From: Callorhinus ursinus
Taxonomy: Eukaryota; Chordata; Mammalia; Carnivora; Otariidae
NCBI RefSeq assembly: GCF_003265705.1
Contig: NW_020312859.1
Location: 3,331,190 to 3,395,189, forward strand
Length of the DNA: 64,000 nt
Direction of reading: 5' to 3'
In this document: piece by piece, positions 61,885-64,000 of the stretch
Layout of the letters: every line of letters starts with the position of its first letter
Position numbering within the stretch: position 1 is the stretch's first letter
Made by a program: the position numbers and the translations under genes
The notes under the pieces: generated by a model
Database searches by the model: none
What the model saw: only the letters and a program-made list of their open reading frames with translations
What the model was told of the DNA's origin: nothing

Positions 61885-62240
61885 AATAAAAAGTTTGCTC
61901 TGGGGTGTGGGATGGGACATGTTAACACCTGCACACTGGTTTCATTTTTCCAATTGCAAATGTTAATACCATATAATTTCAGTAATATGATTTTCTAGAA
62001 AGTTGTATGAAATTATAGACAGAAAACAGATGAGGGGTGCCTGGGATCAGGGAAAAGGGCTGACAAAAAGGAAGACAAGGGAATGTGGTGAGTGATGGAA
62101 ATGTCTGTATCTCGATGTGGTTTGGTGGTCACAGGACAGTATGTTTTTTGTCATGACTCAGAACCATACACTAAATGCCATGGATTTTACTGTAAGTGAA
62201 TTAGACCTCAATAAATAAATAAATGACTTTTTTTTTTTTA
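61885..62240 (+). repeat. Old LINE-1 3' UTR
   Basis: 'GGTGGTCACAGGACAGTATG', 'ACCATACACTAAATGCCATG' and 'AGACCTCAATAAATAAATA' mark an L1 terminus. Confidence 0.7.
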
Positions 62241-62608
62241 ATTGCAAACATGCTTTTATAGTATGAAAAGCCGGGCAAGGGCGACAGGTAGGAAGGAAAC
62301 TATTGCTAAAGGCAGAGGAGGCTTAGGACCTCTTCAACCCAATCCTCCGTTTTCTACACCAGCTTGGTCTGTCGTCCTTCACCTGCGGGCAGACAAGTGT
62401 CAGGTCTCTGCAGAATTACGGGACAAGGAAGGGCCCTGGTAAGGAGGATGCAGCCCACAGGAGACCCTGTGGCAGGAAGTCATGAACGGCTGTGGCGAAG
62501 ATGAGAAGGAAAGAACATGTGTTAAATGAAATGGTCTGGGATGAATACGCAACCCACCAAACCCAGAGCCAGGCCCGGGGGCCGAGCAGCCTCGGGCAGC
62601 CGCCTCAC

Positions 62609-62771
62609 CTGCTCCTCCACGGGGCGGGCGCTCTGGCAGGCAGCCTTGTCCTCGAGCTCCAGCAGCAAGTACACAGGGGGCTTGCAGTCTTTCGACTCAC
62701 TAAGGAAGCCACCCGTGTCCACCTTCCTTTTGATGGTGGAGTTCCAGTGATTCTTCACAGCATTGTCTGTC
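62609..62771 (-). CDS. MYBL2: MYBL2 exon 6 (end of DNA-binding repeat R3)
   Basis: One base completing a split Arg codon plus 54 codons, residues 168-221. Acceptor CCCCGCAG|GACAGA and donor GAGCAG|GTGAGG. It starts with [20 protein letters not shown], the recognition helix of the third Myb repeat. N-A-V-K-N-H-W-N-S are the residues that contact the AACNG core, and the Trp is the last of the three R3 tryptophans. Then follow [20 protein letters not shown] and a variable linker ([14 protein letters not shown]), which differs from the human DKDGLQSAQPTEGQ I recall. Exons 1-5, with repeats R1, R2 and the rest of R3, are outside the window; no exon-5-like sequence (such as WTEEEDRIICEAHK) is found up to 64000. 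Confidence 0.97.
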
Positions 62772-62888
62772 CTGCGGGGGCCAAGAGGAGGCCTTTCAAC
62801 TCAGCCAAGGTGCCACGAGGCATGTCACCAACCTCCCTGAGCCGACTTCCCACTTCTGTAAATGAGGGTTCAACCTGATGACTCTACA

Positions 62889-63020
62889 CTCTCTCTGTCT
62901 AAAGTAGGTTCCATGCCCAGCATTGAGCCCAATGCGGGGCCTGAACTCACAACTCCAAGATCAAGACGTGAACTGAGATCAAGAGTCAGACCCTCAGACG
63001 ACTGAGCCACCGAGGCGCGC
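62889..63020 (-). repeat. Short, older carnivore tRNA-SINE
   Basis: Ends GAGCCACCGAGGCGCGC on the + strand. TGACTCTACA occurs at 62879-62888 and 63021-63030. It lies about 117 bases upstream of the exon 6 acceptor, in the same sense as MYBL2. Confidence 0.85.
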
Positions 63021-63429
63021 TGACTCTACAATCCCTTAACTCTAGGATGAAGTCACACGTGTTTCTAGCCCTCAACAATTTACACATATTTCCACTGACC
63101 TCAGCAAAATAAGCAAAGGTTTTACTCAGCCCATGCTGAAATCAAACAGCTAAAATGTTTTTGAAGCTCGCACTCCGTTTTCCGCTCACTTTGAATCTGT
63201 AGAAACTAGAAGCAAACCTCTGGCTGCTGAGCTCCATTCTGAGGCTCAGGGTGACTTGAAAGCAAGCCCTGGTACTCTTCTCAGACGGCAAAGAGCCAGA
63301 GGCAGAGCTGGATGGCACAGAGGGTCTGCAACGGGTCACTCTGAGCCTCAGTTACTTTATCTGGAGAATCGGGAGACGATTCGTGCTCCCCCACTTACTG
63401 AAGATTAACTGAGGACACACATACGTCAT

Positions 63430-63780
63430 AGTGTAAGCACAGAGCACCACAATGGTACAGGAGCACAGCGTCCTAGGATATGGAAGTGTAGGGAAGTAGA
63501 GGAAAGGAAAGACCAGCAGAGCAGGAGAAAACTGTACAGTGGTATGGAAACACAGCACGGTACAGTAGCGCAGAAACGTAAAGCGTAGTGAAGCACCCGA
63601 AGAGTTTAGAAGTAACAGTGGCATACAGCAGTAAGCGGCCCACCNNNNNNNNNNGCAGAGCTGGGCCGAGCACACGCCCGTGTGGTACGACGCAAGCACG
63701 CAGCAGCAGAGTTGGAGAGCAGAAGTGGGAAGTATGGAAGTATGGAGCACAGCCTTGCCCGGCTGGACAGCAGCTGAGTC
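63430..63780 (+). repeat. Degenerate GTACAG/AGCACAG short-unit repeat
   Basis: Recurring motifs such as GGTACAGGAGCACAG, CTGTACAGTGGTATGG, CGGTACAGTAGCGCAG and GGAAGTATGGAGCACAG recur at irregular 20-30 base spacing. It looks like a decayed minisatellite. Confidence 0.55.
63645..63654. other. Assembly gap (10 N)
   Basis: Ten N within the degenerate repeat, most likely a small scaffold gap. Confidence 0.95.
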
Positions 63781-64000
63781 CATCGGACTATAACACAGAA
63801 ATGCAAGCACACAGTAGGCACCCCTTCTTTGGGAATCCCAGCAGAGGGCTTTTCCCCTGAATTGTGAAGGGACATGATGAACGGCCGGATTGAGGTGCCA
63901 GCCCAAGAGGAGGGTCGGGATCTCCGAACATTCCCACCGCAGGCCGTTAGGACAGAGTGCTGGAGATCGACCACAGTTTGGAAGACAGAGAGACACCCCC

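Larger units (their letters stand above)
57905..62608 (-). other. MYBL2: MYBL2 intron 6
   Basis: 4704 bases, rich in repeats: several SINEs and old LINE-1 pieces. The stretch 60270-61020 shows nothing recognisable. Confidence 0.85.
62772..64000 (-). other. MYBL2: MYBL2 intron 5 (partial)
   Basis: Intron continues past the right edge. Contains a SINE close to exon 6, a degenerate short-unit repeat and a 10-N gap. Confidence 0.8.

Noticed and set aside
62772..64000. MYBL2 exon 5
   Set aside because: No sequence encoding the expected R3 start (tryptophan with EEEDR and the AHKVLGNRW block) is found on the - strand here.

Overview
This is nuclear DNA from a carnivoran mammal. About thirty copies of a tRNA-derived carnivore SINE (head like GGGGCGCCTGGGTGGCTCAG, CT-rich middle, AATAAAATCTTT(A)n tail) are scattered through it. 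The head and body match the form I know from arctoids (bears, seals, mustelids, pandas) better than the dog or cat versions; the exact species cannot be told from the window. There are no operons, CRISPR arrays or prokaryotic signals. Two genes can be read: GTSF1L (one intact exon, + strand, 25333-25797) and the 3' two thirds of MYBL2, the gene for B-Myb (- strand, 38968 to beyond 62771). Their tails face each other, the arrangement I recall for human 20q13.12.

Layout. 1-25000 is intergenic and repeat-rich: a dead RPL32 retrocopy (2800-3207), a CT/CA microsatellite (5161-5234), a 5' tRNA-Arg fragment joined to an old LINE-1 (12071 on), a CpG-rich patch with a strong CTCF-like motif and a CRE-like site (16480-16700), and an MLT1 solo LTR (20895-21287). 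GTSF1L follows. 26000-36000 is again repeat-rich. 36440-36740 is a CpG-dense, promoter-like element with no recognised gene. 38968-64000 is MYBL2: nine coding exons, numbered 6 to 14 by comparison with the 14-exon human gene, each with GT/AG splice sites and an open frame. They join to 532 whole codons plus two split codons and encode B-Myb from the last helix of DNA-binding repeat R3 to the C-terminal stop. If the missing 5' part has the human length, the protein is 700 residues. Exons 1-5 and the promoter lie past the right edge.

Function. B-Myb is a cell-cycle transcription factor that works with the MuvB complex at late S/G2 promoters. Its recognition helix, acidic region, cluster of CDK-type S/T-P sites, basic nuclear-localisation stretches and MuvB-binding C-terminus can all be read here. 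GTSF1L has two CHHC zinc fingers, typical of the gametocyte-specific factor family tied to the piRNA pathway. The two genes are neighbours by synteny; nothing in the sequence links their functions.

The oddest structures are a higher-order CA/GGCCCAGAAGAG minisatellite interrupted by a 100-N assembly gap in MYBL2 intron 9, the orphan CpG-rich promoter-like element with a long C-rich/G4 tract, the tRNA-LINE-1 junction, two tandem SINEs sharing three copies of one target-site duplication, and a spacerless inverted SINE pair. I found no convincing new coding system.
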